DNA from: JANQIO01 sp043513815
Lineage (GTDB): Bacteria; Pseudomonadota; Gammaproteobacteria; Pseudomonadales; Halieaceae
Length of the DNA stretch: 64,000 bases
Direction of reading: 5' to 3'
NCBI GenBank assembly: GCA_043513815.1
Contig: CP121313.1
Coordinates: 1,550,001-1,614,000 of the forward strand
A program made the translations under genes and the position numbers. Positions 16,892-24,576 of this stretch are shown in pieces (positions within the stretch are counted from its first letter, which is position 1; the number at the start of each line of letters is the position of its first letter). Under the pieces are notes generated by a model that saw nothing but the letters and a program-made list of their open reading frames with translations, made no database searches and was not told the DNA's origin.

Positions 16892-17917
16892 ATGAGTACA
16901 TCGAAACTGATGGCAGCGGTGCTATGCCTGGGACTGGCAGCCTGCGAGCAGGTGGTGCTGCAGGGCCCGGTAGGCGACGCGACCATTGAGATCAGCGATC
17001 TGCGCACCGGCAACGTTGCCGGCGAGGGTACTACAGATGGCGAAGCGGGCGTTATCGCCCGGGTGGGCCAGCAGGCCTACGATGGCTACACCGACGCGCA
17101 AAAGCTGGGCAATTATGGTCTCGCTGCCTTTCCGTCGCCGGTCACGCTGACACCCGCCACCCTGTATCTGTTCACCGTGTCCGGGGGTAATGAATACGAC
17201 GTCAATGGCGACAAGGTGGTGGACGGCCCGACCCCCGTGCAGGCACCCATCCACGGGATCCTCACCGGCCAGGCCTTTGGCGCCAAACTGTATGCGCTGA
17301 GCTCGCTGACAGAGACGGCGTACCAGGTAGTGGTGGATCACCTGGACTTCATGACCGATGCGGAAGTGCTGGCAACGCTGGACGCTGTGGCGGTGGCCAT
17401 GGTCAACGATACCGATAGTTCCGGTCAGGTCAGCTACGCCGATCTGGTGCGGGTCAACTATATCTACGAAGACCCGGCGAATCAGGTGACCGCCTCCAAG
17501 AGCGCCGACCTTGTCGACGTCTCCATCGCTGTTGCCAGCGCCGGAAATGTGCAGGACGCAGCGCTGGCGATGTTTGCCGATGACAACGACACTGCACTTG
17601 CGGAGACGGTCTACGAGGCCTCCATCGCTCCCATCCTGGAGGCGGAGGGCTGTGCCAGCAGTGCCTGCCACGCGCCCGGTGGCTCCGGTGACTTGCTGTC
17701 TGACAATGTTCTGCTGCCTAGCAGCAACCCTAATTACGTGACTGCCAATACCGACAATTTCAAGATGATTGTCGAGTGCAACGGTCCGGAGTGTGGGGTT
17801 CAGTACATTGTGAACAAGGTGGCCGGGGCGATTCAGCACACGGGTTCCGGCCAGGCGTCTATCGCCCCTGGCAGCGATGAGGGCAAGGCGTTTGCCGCCT
17901 GGCTGAAGCTGCTGTAG
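16892..17917 (+). CDS. Lipoprotein with C-terminal cytochrome c-like domain (CX4CH)
   Basis: A 341-residue protein with a lipobox LAAC (Cys18), so it is probably lipid-anchored. DVNGDKVVDG and DTDSSGQVSYAD (173-184) resemble EF-hand calcium loops. From about residue 240, YEASIAPILEAEGCASSACH shows a Cys-X4-Cys-His haem-binding-like motif (C254, C259, H260). The following IVNKVAGAIQHTGSGQ and AFAAWLKLL resemble the C-terminal helix of planctomycete-type cytochrome domains. Covalent haem is plausible because the window carries ccm genes. The overall function is unknown. Confidence 0.65.
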   Translation: MSTSKLMAAVLCLGLAACEQVVLQGPVGDATIEISDLRTGNVAGEGTTDGEAGVIARVGQQAYDGYTDAQKLGNYGLAAFPSPVTLTPATLYLFTVSGGNEYDVNGDKVVDGPTPVQAPIHGILTGQAFGAKLYALSSLTETAYQVVVDHLDFMTDAEVLATLDAVAVAMVNDTDSSGQVSYADLVRVNYIYEDPANQVTASKSADLVDVSIAVASAGNVQDAALAMFADDNDTALAETVYEASIAPILEAEGCASSACHAPGGSGDLLSDNVLLPSSNPNYVTANTDNFKMIVECNGPECGVQYIVNKVAGAIQHTGSGQASIAPGSDEGKAFAAWLKLL

Positions 17918-17936
17918 GCCCACTGATCTCTCCGGA

Positions 17937-17954
17937 GCCCCGCCTTCGCGGGGC
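17937..17954 (+). terminator. GC-rich hairpin after the cytochrome-like gene
   Basis: GCCCCGC-CTTC-GCGGGGC lies 20 bases past the stop codon. The stem is stable but no T tract follows, so it may be only a partial terminator. Confidence 0.45.
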
Positions 17955-18061
17955 CCGTCGCTGGCCGTCCAGACAATTGTTGAAGGCGGAGCTGCGCCAG
18001 ATGCCTTTGAGGCGCGGCTCAATCTGCTCTAGCATGTGGTTTTTCTGCCGCGGAGGCCCAG

Positions 18062-18637
18062 GTGCCCCCATCTGTCCTTTTGGTCATTGCCCTGGCGGGC
18101 ACTGGCTGGAGTTGCACTGAGAACAACGGCCTGTGGGATTGTCGGCCTGCGCAGCCACAGCCCCGGGCGGCCGCCCGGCCGCTCGCCAGCCCCGTAACAG
18201 CACCACGGCGCATGCAATCTTTGGACACTCCAGCGCCTCAGGCGGCTGAACCTCCTTCGGTGGCAGAAACTGCCAGGGAATCCACGATCACCCCGGCGGC
18301 GCCAGAGGCTGCGCCAGCGCGTGTGGTCGAGCAGCCCGCGCCGAGTGCAGTGGCTGTAGCCGGTCCCACAGGGGCTTTCATTGTCCAGGTCGGTGCCTAC
18401 CGCGAGCGGGCCCAGGCGCAGGAGACGGCCGACCGGCTCCCCTACGACGGCCTGGAGGTGGTGCCTACCGAGCGCGAGGGTGAGGTGTGGTACGTGCTAT
18501 TGCTGGGGGCCTACTCAGACATTGAAACGGCGCGGGCCGCCGGGGCGGAGTATGAGGCCAGCACCGGTGGCAGCTACTGGGTGCGCACGGCGGCGGACCT
18601 GCAGAGTGTGGCGGCCAGCAAACCGAAGGGCGCCTAG
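18062..18637 (+). CDS. SPOR-domain protein
   Basis: A 191-residue protein with a short N-terminal hydrophobic segment (VLLVIALAGTGWSC, possibly a lipoprotein-like leader), an Ala/Pro/Glu-rich linker and a C-terminal SPOR domain (about 105-185: FIVQVGAYRERAQAQETADR and WYVLLLGAYSDIETARAAGA). SPOR domains bind denuded septal peptidoglycan in the periplasm. The start is a GTG at 18062 with GGAGG 5 bases upstream. It overlaps the convergent YtfJ-like gene by 4 bases at the stop codons. Confidence 0.8.
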   Translation: MPPSVLLVIALAGTGWSCTENNGLWDCRPAQPQPRAAARPLASPVTAPRRMQSLDTPAPQAAEPPSVAETARESTITPAAPEAAPARVVEQPAPSAVAVAGPTGAFIVQVGAYRERAQAQETADRLPYDGLEVVPTEREGEVWYVLLLGAYSDIETARAAGAEYEASTGGSYWVRTAADLQSVAASKPKGA

Positions 18638-19182
18638 TTAATCTGTTGTTTCAGAAGCTCGAGGGTGGTGGCAATATCGGCGTCGTCCATCATGCCCTCT
18701 TGGAAGTACATGACGGTGCCGCCGGCATCCATGATTACCACGGCAGCGTCCTTGGGCGACAGCGCCCAGGTGGCCTGGCCGATGCCGTCCTCGTCCAGCA
18801 CGATGGTGGATTGAGGGTACTTTTTCTTGTTGGAGCGGACACTTCTCTTAACAAAGCCCGATGTACCCCAAACGGCCTGGTCCAGGTTCAGCACGGTAGT
18901 CACATGGAGTGTCCCCGCGGGGAAGGTTTCCTCCAGGGCGTCGGTGAAATCCTGGGTCTGGTCGCGCGCTGTGGTGGTAGCCGCCAGGTATTGCAGAATG
19001 TGCGGCTTGCCCACCCCGGTGGTCGACAGCGCCCAGTCGCGGTAGCTGAAATCCTCACCGTCGTAGAGTAGTTCGCCCGGCTTGTCGATAGCCAGGGGCG
19101 AGAGGGGCTTGCCGACGTTGACGTCAGCGACTGCGCAGGGCAGCGCTGTCAGCGCCAGAAGAAAAAAGAAAAGCCGAATCAT
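18634..19182 (-). CDS. ytfJ: YtfJ-like periplasmic protein
   Basis: A 182-residue protein with a Sec signal (MIRLFFFLLALTALPCAVA). It keeps the YtfJ pattern: an N-terminal VGKPLSPL, then YRDWALSTTGVGKPHILQYL, a middle segment around TVLNLDQAVWGTSGFVKRSV and a thioredoxin-like end (AAVVIMDAGGTVMYFQEG). YtfJ proteins have a thioredoxin-like fold without the CxxC pair, and none is seen here. The physiological role is poorly defined. GGAG lies upstream of the ATG at 19182, and an in-frame start 12 codons earlier would spoil the signal peptide. Confidence 0.8.
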   Translation of the reverse strand: MIRLFFFLLALTALPCAVADVNVGKPLSPLAIDKPGELLYDGEDFSYRDWALSTTGVGKPHILQYLAATTTARDQTQDFTDALEETFPAGTLHVTTVLNLDQAVWGTSGFVKRSVRSNKKKYPQSTIVLDEDGIGQATWALSPKDAAVVIMDAGGTVMYFQEGMMDDADIATTLELLKQQIN

Positions 19183-19242
19183 GCTACCTGCTCCGTGGAC
19201 TTTGTTCCGCGGAGACAACTATAGCTGATTCGGCCGGGGGAG

Positions 19243-19269
19243 AAAGGGCGGCCGGAGCCGCCCTTTTTT
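19243..19269 (-). terminator. Terminator downstream of ibpA
   Basis: AAAGGGCGGC-CGGA-GCCGCCC with a run of T on the plus strand and of A on the other. It begins 3 bases past the ibpA stop and can also serve transcription from the left. Confidence 0.75.
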
Positions 19270-19271
19270 GA

Positions 19272-19724
19272 TCAGGCTGCGTCCTGCTCGAGCAGGCTGC
19301 CGCGATTGTTGTCGCTAATGGCGATCTTGCGGGGCTTCATCGTCTCGGGCAGCTCGCGCTCCAGTTCGATGTGCAGCAAACCGTTTTCCAGACGGGCGTC
19401 GATCACGTGTACGTGCTCGTCGAGCTGGAATTTGCGCTCAAAGTTGCGCCCGGCGATGCCCTGGTACAGGTACTGGCGTTCGCCGTCTTCGGCCTGCTTG
19501 CCGCTTACCGTCAGCGTGCTCTGCTCGCTGGTGATTTCCAGGTCATCCTGGCTGAAGCCAGCGACGGCCATGCTGATGCGGTAGCGGTTTTCCTCAACCA
19601 GTTCCACGTTGTAGGGCGGGTAGCTGGGCTTGTTGTCGGTGGCAGCGGTGTCCAGCAGGCGCGCCATGCGGTCAAAGCCGATAGCGGAACGGTACAGGGG
19701 GGAAAGATCCAGTGAAGTTCTCAT
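19272..19724 (-). CDS. ibpA: Small heat shock protein (Hsp20 / IbpA)
   Basis: A 150-residue alpha-crystallin-domain chaperone that holds unfolded proteins on aggregates for DnaK/ClpB. The N-terminal arm has LDLSPLYRSAIGFDRMARLL, close to enterobacterial IbpA. The crystallin domain runs from YPPYNVELVEENRYRISMAV through GIAGRNFERKFQLDEHVHV to ARLENGLLHIELERELPE. Two consecutive ATGs exist. The second (19724) is 7 bases from AGAGGA and preferred. A sigma-32-like promoter and a thermometer-like hairpin lie upstream. It is divergent from the CsaA-like gene. Confidence 0.93.
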   Translation of the reverse strand: MRTSLDLSPLYRSAIGFDRMARLLDTAATDNKPSYPPYNVELVEENRYRISMAVAGFSQDDLEITSEQSTLTVSGKQAEDGERQYLYQGIAGRNFERKFQLDEHVHVIDARLENGLLHIELERELPETMKPRKIAISDNNRGSLLEQDAA

Positions 19725-19739
19725 CATGTTGTCCTCTCA

Positions 19740-19762
19740 ATATCCTTTGTATAAAGCAATAT
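19740..19762 (-). promoter_or_regulatory. ROSE-like RNA thermometer hairpin in ibpA leader
   Basis: In the ibpA leader RNA, AUAUU pairs with GAUAU, a single G is bulged, and CUUU pairs with AAAG around an AUAC loop. A bulged G in UUGCU facing an AGGA-like strand is the hallmark of ROSE elements. The hairpin ends 2 bases before the AGAGGA used as ribosome-binding site, so it would need to extend or stack to mask it. Confidence 0.5.
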
Positions 19763-19798
19763 CAGTTGGCGGACCTCGTCGAGCATCCGCTGTTGGAG

Positions 19799-19826
19799 AT
19801 GTGGGGCCAGGTCCGGCCATTTCAAG
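19799..19826 (-). promoter_or_regulatory. Sigma-32 (heat shock) promoter of ibpA
   Basis: On the minus strand CTTGAA (19826-19821), a 14-base spacer and CCCCACAT (19806-19799) match the RpoH consensus (CTTGAA, 13-15 bases, CCCCATNT) closely. The transcript would start near 19790 with a leader of about 65 nt. Confidence 0.75.
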
Positions 19827-19880
19827 GACAGAGGCAGAAATTCTTATACACTCTAGGCCGTCTTGAACAGGAGCAATGCC

Positions 19881-20219
19881 ATGTTCGATCTGAGTTGGGA
19901 AGAGTTTCAGCGGGTGCAATTGTGCGTCGGCACGGTGGTGGAGGTAGAGCCCTTCCCCGAGGCACGCAAGCCCGCCTGGAAGCTGCGTGTAGACTTTGGC
20001 CCCGAGGTCGGGCAGCGCAAGTCCAGTGCCCAGATCACAGACCTTTACGACGCGGAAGCGCTGCTGGGCAGGCAGGTGGTGGCGGTGGTGAACTTTCCGC
20101 CCAAGCAGATCGGCCCGATCATGTCCGAATGCCTGGTGACGGGCTTCCACCGTGAGGACGGCGCCGTGGTGCTGGCCGTCCCCGAACGCGAGGTGCCCAA
20201 CGGCACCAGGCTGGCCTGA
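19881..20219 (+). CDS. csaA: CsaA-like tRNA-binding-domain protein
   Basis: A 112-residue, single OB-fold protein of the tRNA-binding domain family (as in CsaA and the C-terminus of MetRS). VQLCVGTVVEVEPFPEARKP, then KLRVDFGPEVGQRKSSAQI and VVAVVNFPPKQIGPIMSECL are the family blocks. CsaA is described as a chaperone or export-related protein in some bacteria. Here the role is unproven. AGGAG lies 7 bases before the ATG at 19881. The TTG six codons upstream reads through the ribosome-binding site and is rejected. Confidence 0.85.
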   Translation: MFDLSWEEFQRVQLCVGTVVEVEPFPEARKPAWKLRVDFGPEVGQRKSSAQITDLYDAEALLGRQVVAVVNFPPKQIGPIMSECLVTGFHREDGAVVLAVPEREVPNGTRLA

Positions 20220-20238
20220 GCCCGCCGGGCTAGGCAAG

Positions 20239-20274
20239 CATTTGGCCAGCGTACTGGTGCAATATGCGGGCTAG
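20239..20274. repeat. 36-bp repeat shared with element at 53815
   Basis: These 36 bases are the exact reverse complement of 53815-53850, the left end of the inverted-repeat element in front of pstS. The outer end (GGTGCAATATGCGGGCTAG) supplies the TAG stop codon of the RES gene. Only one end is present here. Confidence 0.9.
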
Positions 20275-21008
20275 AGGGCCGGGTGTGGAATAGCGCCGTT
20301 GTCGGCAAACGCTGCGTAGCTGAATTCGTAGCTTTCGCTGCGGGGCTGGGCGCCGAACCAGCAGCGCTCGCTGTCCAGCACCAGGTGCCAGGCCTGCACG
20401 TCTGACTCTCGCTTTTCTGCCAGTGCTCGCGGGTCCAGCACAGCCACATTGGTGCCGGCGTAGCGGCAGGAGGGGTACCAGATGGCCTGCACACCGGCCT
20501 CCCGGGCGCTGGCGCCAAACTGCTGCGGTTGAGCCCAGTTGTCGCGGCGGGTCAGGCCCGGACGCGCGTCGTCGAACGCCTCGTCTCGTATATCCAGCCC
20601 GTGCTCGGCGAGCACCGGCACGCGGTAGCTCGAGCGTTGGTCGCAAATGACTTCGAGAGGCCCCAGGTGCATGGGTCCCGCCCGGAACAGCCACAGGTAG
20701 ACGGCAGATTCCGCCAGGGCGGTTTCCAGCGCCAGGGCGCCGTAGAGGATGCCCCGTTCAAACTCGCTGCCAAAGCGTGAACCGTAGCGCAGGGGTGGGT
20801 ACCGGAAGGGAGTGAACAGCAGGTAGGAGAGGCCGTTCAGGTCTTCGGCCAGTGCCGGCTTGGCGTCTTCAAGCAGTTCTTCCAGCCGCGATTGCTCGGC
20901 ACTGTTCCCGGTCAGCGCGGCGGTGGCGGCAATTTCCTGGGTTTCCACCACCCGCCAGGCATCCGAGCGCTGGCAGCGTGCCAACGTGCGGAGCTCAGAT
21001 GCGTCCAC
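20271..21008 (-). CDS. RES-domain toxin (NAD+-degrading type)
   Basis: A 245-residue RES-family protein, the toxin of RES-Xre modules. Characterised members degrade NAD+. Conserved features include WRVVETQEIAATAALTGNSA, the Arg/Tyr-rich RYPPLRYGSRFG block, LYGALALETALAESAVYLWL, and QAIWYPSCRYAGTNVAVLDP near the C-terminus. Translation starts at a GTG inside the end of the antitoxin gene (14-base overlap). The stop codon lies in a dispersed repeat, so the last residues may have been altered by that insertion. Confidence 0.85.
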   Translation of the reverse strand: MDASELRTLARCQRSDAWRVVETQEIAATAALTGNSAEQSRLEELLEDAKPALAEDLNGLSYLLFTPFRYPPLRYGSRFGSEFERGILYGALALETALAESAVYLWLFRAGPMHLGPLEVICDQRSSYRVPVLAEHGLDIRDEAFDDARPGLTRRDNWAQPQQFGASAREAGVQAIWYPSCRYAGTNVAVLDPRALAEKRESDVQAWHLVLDSERCWFGAQPRSESYEFSYAAFADNGAIPHPAL

Positions 21009-21363
21009 GCATGGCGTCCAGATACCGCATGACCATCACCACACCCTCCAGCCTGCCCAGTTGCTCCAGAGGGGCGGTGTCCTGCAGGTGCCGGTTGGGT
21101 GTGTTCAGCCAGTGCTGCATCTGCTCCCGGTTGCCACCGAGGATTGCGTAGAGGGCTCGGTAAATGCGGATCAGCAGTAGCGCCAGCTCGTAGTCCTTGC
21201 CGCTGAAGCTGGCGCGCTCCGCCCGCGCCCGGTCCAGTTTGGAGGGCGAAACACCCAGGATGTCAGCGAGGGCGCGTTTGCTCAGGCCCAACTCGGTCGC
21301 GGCGTTGAGCGCGGCGCGGGTGACCAGGGCCTGATCTTCGATGGCGTGTTCGGCGGCGTGCAT
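20995..21363 (-). CDS. Xre/MbcA/ParS-type antitoxin of RES toxin
   Basis: A 122-residue partner. An Xre-like HTH (AALNAATELGLSKRALADIL, then GVSPSKLDRARAERASF) is followed by the DUF2384 toxin-binding domain (LALLLIRIYRALYAILGGNR, EQMQHWLNTPNRHLQ). The antitoxin is encoded first and overlaps the toxin, as in known RES-Xre operons. The Shine-Dalgarno is weak. An inverted repeat 10 bases upstream is a likely autoregulatory site. Confidence 0.87.
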   Translation of the reverse strand: MHAAEHAIEDQALVTRAALNAATELGLSKRALADILGVSPSKLDRARAERASFSGKDYELALLLIRIYRALYAILGGNREQMQHWLNTPNRHLQDTAPLEQLGRLEGVVMVMRYLDAMRGRI

Positions 21364-21373
21364 AGGTTCGTCT

Positions 21374-21404
21374 AATGATGCAATAAGGTTAAAAATACAT
21401 CATT
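21374..21404. promoter_or_regulatory. Inverted-repeat operator candidate for RES-Xre operon
   Basis: AATGATGCA (21374-21382) and TACATCATT (21396-21404) are complementary at 8 of 9 positions across an AT-rich 13-base spacer, directly upstream of the antitoxin start. Position and symmetry suit autoregulation by the Xre antitoxin. Confidence 0.55.
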
Positions 21405-21489
21405 TGGTGAATCCAGTCCAGCGCCGGAGTGAGACAGTCACTGTCCCGCCTACAGGTGGTCGGCACTGTGGGCGGGGTTCTCGCGCTCC

Positions 21490-23625
21490 TCAGCGCCGTC
21501 GGCGGGACGGGTTTTTGGGCAAGCCCGTGTGCTGGGTCTTGAACGGGCGACCCGACTTGCGCTGCTGGGCGTTGGGCCCGGGCTGCCTTGGCGGAATCAA
21601 CTGGTGCTGGCCGTAACCGATCAGTTTGGCCAGGCCCATCTGCTTGAGTGCCTTGCGCAGCATCGGCCAGTTGTCCGGGTCGTGGTAGCGCAGGAAGGCC
21701 TTGTGCAGGCGTCGCTGACGCATGCCCTTCACGGTGGGCATCACATCATCTTTGCGGCGCACCCGTGACAGCGGATCATGGCCGGAGTGGTACATGGCGG
21801 TGGCCGACGCCATCGGGGAGGGGTAGAAGGTTTGCACCTGGTCGGCCCGAAAGCCGTTGCTCTTCAACCACAGTGCCAGGTTCATCATATCCTTGTCGCT
21901 GGTGCCCGGATGGGCAGCGATGAAATAGGGAATCAGGTATTGTTCCTTGCCCGCTTCCTTGGAGTATTTGTCGAACATGGCCTTGAAAGCGTCATAGGTG
22001 CCAATGCCCGGTTTCATCATCTTCGACAGCGGGCCTTCCTCGGTATGCTCGGGGGCAATTTTCAGGTAGCCACCCACGTGGTGAGTCACCAGTTCCTTTA
22101 CGTAGGCCGGGGTTTTCACCGCGATGTCGTAGCGCAGGCCAGAGGCGATCAGCACTTTCTTGATGCCCGGCAGCTCGCGGGCGGCCCGGTACAGTTCCAC
22201 CAGCGGCATCTGGTCGGTATTGAGGTTCTTGCAGATGCCGGGGTAGACGCAGGACAGTTTGCGGCAGGCGGCTTCGATCTCTTTCGACTTGCAAGCGAGG
22301 CGCCACATGTTGGCGGTGGGCCCGCCCAGGTCGCTGATAACGCCAGTGAAGCCGGGCGTCTTGTCGCGGATCTCCTCCACTTCCCGCAGGATCGACTCCT
22401 GTGAGCGGTTCTGGATGATGCGGCCCTCGTGCTCGGTGATGGAACAGAAGGTGCAGCCGCCGAAGCAGCCGCGCATGATATTGACCGAGAAGCGAATCAT
22501 CTCCCAGGCTGGAATCTTGGCGTCACCGTAGCTGGGGTGGGCGACGCGCTGGTAGGGCTGCTCGAAGACCCAGTCCATTTCCGGTGTGGTCAGCGGGATC
22601 GGCGGGGCGTTAAGCCACACCTCGCGGTCGCCGTGGGCCTGCACCAGCGGGCTGGCATTGTAGGGATTGGTTTCCTTGTGCAGCACCCGGGAGGCATGGG
22701 CATACAGCACCGGGTCGTCCTTCACCTGTTCGTAGGCGGGAATGCGGATGACGGTTTTGCCATTGCGCTTGAGGCTGGACTGCCGCGGCACCAGCTTGAT
22801 GGGCTCCGGCGCTGTTTCTTCCTCGCTCTTCTCTTTGGCCGTGTCGCAGGTGGCCGGTGACTCCATGGCGTAGGGATCCGGATGCGCTTCCACCGGGCCC
22901 ACCGGGTCGACATCGCTGGAGTCGATCACCTGCCAGTCATCCGGCACGCGCTTGCGTACGAAGGCCGTGCCGCGCAGGTCGCGAATCTGGTGGATGGGTT
23001 CGCCGGCGGCCAGGCGGTGCGACAGGTCGACAATGGCGCGCTCGGCGTTGCCGTACAGCAGGATGTCGGCGCGGCTGTCGAGCAATATGGAGCGGCGAAT
23101 CTTGTCGCTCCAGTAATCGTAGTGGGCAATGCGCCGCAGGCTCGCCTCGATAGAACCGATTACCAACGGCACATCCTTGTAGGCCTCGCGCACCCGCTGG
23201 CTGTAGACGATCACCGCCCGGTCCGGCCGTTTGTTGCCGACGTTGCCGGGGGTGTAGGCGTCGTCATTGCGGCGCTTTCGGTCCGCCGTGTAGCGGTTGA
23301 TCATGGAGTCCATGTTGCCGGCGGCGATGCCGAAAAACAGGTTGGGCTTGCCGAGAATCTTGTAGGGCTCGGCGCTGTCCCAGTCCGGCTGCGCGATGAT
23401 ACCTACCCGGAAGCCCTGGGCCTCCAGCACCCGCCCGATCACCGCCATGCCAAAGCTGGGGTGGTCCACGTAGGCATCGCCGGTGACGATGATGATGTCG
23501 CAGGAATCCCAGCCAAGGGCATCCATTTCCGCGCGACTCATGGGCAGGAAGGGTGCAACCCCGAAGCACTCGGCCCAGTACTTGCGGTAGTCGTAGATCG
23601 GTAGGGGTAATGCTGGCGCGTTCAC
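21490..23625 (-). CDS. ygiQ: YgiQ-family radical SAM protein
   Basis: A 711-residue UPF0313/YgiQ protein. The N-terminal B12-binding-like region (WDSCDIIIVTGDAYVDHPSF) precedes a radical SAM core with C387-x3-C391-x2-C394 in RGCFGGCTFCSITEHEGR, which holds a 4Fe-4S cluster. The C-terminal extension is Lys/Arg/Gln-rich. A Glu/Thr-rich linker (about 255-280) is not seen in E. coli YgiQ as I recall it. The reaction is unknown. It is 19 bases from the K+ channel gene upstream and probably shares its transcript. Confidence 0.92.
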   Translation of the reverse strand: MNAPALPLPIYDYRKYWAECFGVAPFLPMSRAEMDALGWDSCDIIIVTGDAYVDHPSFGMAVIGRVLEAQGFRVGIIAQPDWDSAEPYKILGKPNLFFGIAAGNMDSMINRYTADRKRRNDDAYTPGNVGNKRPDRAVIVYSQRVREAYKDVPLVIGSIEASLRRIAHYDYWSDKIRRSILLDSRADILLYGNAERAIVDLSHRLAAGEPIHQIRDLRGTAFVRKRVPDDWQVIDSSDVDPVGPVEAHPDPYAMESPATCDTAKEKSEEETAPEPIKLVPRQSSLKRNGKTVIRIPAYEQVKDDPVLYAHASRVLHKETNPYNASPLVQAHGDREVWLNAPPIPLTTPEMDWVFEQPYQRVAHPSYGDAKIPAWEMIRFSVNIMRGCFGGCTFCSITEHEGRIIQNRSQESILREVEEIRDKTPGFTGVISDLGGPTANMWRLACKSKEIEAACRKLSCVYPGICKNLNTDQMPLVELYRAARELPGIKKVLIASGLRYDIAVKTPAYVKELVTHHVGGYLKIAPEHTEEGPLSKMMKPGIGTYDAFKAMFDKYSKEAGKEQYLIPYFIAAHPGTSDKDMMNLALWLKSNGFRADQVQTFYPSPMASATAMYHSGHDPLSRVRRKDDVMPTVKGMRQRRLHKAFLRYHDPDNWPMLRKALKQMGLAKLIGYGQHQLIPPRQPGPNAQQRKSGRPFKTQHTGLPKNPSRRRR

Positions 23626-23643
23626 TTTAACCTCGGTGGCGGC

Positions 23644-24474
23644 CTAGCTCATCTCCTCTTCCGGGAAACGGTCGCCGCAGTATTTACAGTAACGGGCATC
23701 CACGTCGTGTCCACTGCGTTCACAATTGCGGCAGTTTTTGCGGGATTTCTCCCGCCCGATCTCCTGGGCCAGCTCAGCGGTGATTATACCGGTTGGCACA
23801 GCAATAATCGCGTAGCCGATCAACATACCGATAGCGGCAACGCTGCGGCCGAGCGCGGTATGCGGCACCACATCGCCGTAGCCCACCGTGGTAATGGTGA
23901 CAATCGCCCAGTAAATGCTCTCTGGAATGGTGCCGAAGCCGTTCAGCGGCCCCTCGATCACGTACATGAAGCAGCCAAATACCGTCATCAGCACCAGCAT
24001 CAGCGAGAAGAACACGAAGATCTTGCGGCGCGAATTGCTCAGGCTGCGGGCCAGTACGTTGGCTTCGTTCAGGAACTGCAGCAGTCGCAGCACCCGGAAG
24101 ATACGGAGGATGCGAATCAGCCGTACCACCAGCAGCGAGTTGGCGCCGGGGATCAGTATGGCCAGGTAGGTGGGCAGAATCGCCAGCAGGTCGACAATGC
24201 CAAATGCGCTCAGAGCGTAGCGCTTGCGGTTGGGCGAGCACCACAACCGTACCCCGTACTCGACGGTAAAAATGGCCGTAAAGCCCCACTCGACGTGCAG
24301 GAACCAGTCGCCGTAGCGCTGGTGGTACTCCGGGATAGAGTCCAGCACCACGATCATCACGCTGCTGAGAATCAGCAGGATCAGGGCGATGTCGAAGTTG
24401 CGCCCCAATCCCCGGGACGTGCCGAAGATGACGTCGTAAAACTTTTTCTGCAGGGCTGTCTGTTCTCTGACCAT
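23644..24474 (-). CDS. Voltage-gated potassium channel with C-terminal Cys4 motif
   Basis: A 276-residue six-helix channel. S4 carries regularly spaced arginines (R118, R121, R124, R127, R130), the voltage-sensor pattern. The selectivity filter is TTVGYGD (195-201), which is K+-type, and S6 follows (IGMLIGYAIIAVPTGIITAE). The C-terminus has two CxxC pairs (C248/C251 and C263/C266), resembling a zinc ribbon. It is located in the inner membrane. It is divergent from the PhzF gene, with a long hairpin between them. Confidence 0.9.
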   Translation of the reverse strand: MVREQTALQKKFYDVIFGTSRGLGRNFDIALILLILSSVMIVVLDSIPEYHQRYGDWFLHVEWGFTAIFTVEYGVRLWCSPNRKRYALSAFGIVDLLAILPTYLAILIPGANSLLVVRLIRILRIFRVLRLLQFLNEANVLARSLSNSRRKIFVFFSLMLVLMTVFGCFMYVIEGPLNGFGTIPESIYWAIVTITTVGYGDVVPHTALGRSVAAIGMLIGYAIIAVPTGIITAELAQEIGREKSRKNCRNCERSGHDVDARYCKYCGDRFPEEEMS

Positions 24475-24499
24475 GGCTGCCCGGTCCGGATGGATAATG

Positions 24500-24555
24500 A
24501 ATCAGGGGACAGTTTACTTAATTCAGCGAAGAATTAAGTAAACTGTCCACTGATT
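24500..24555. repeat. Long hairpin repeat (25-bp arms)
   Basis: The arms 24500-24524 and 24531-24555 pair at 24 of 25 positions around an AGCGAA loop. They contain GGACAGTTTACTTAATTC and its complement. The GGGGACAG... pattern recalls REP-like repeats mobilised by RAYT transposases in gammaproteobacteria, but no transposase is nearby. It lies between the divergent K+ channel and PhzF genes. Confidence 0.8.
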
Positions 24556-24576
24556 TATAGACCGGGGAGCACGGCC

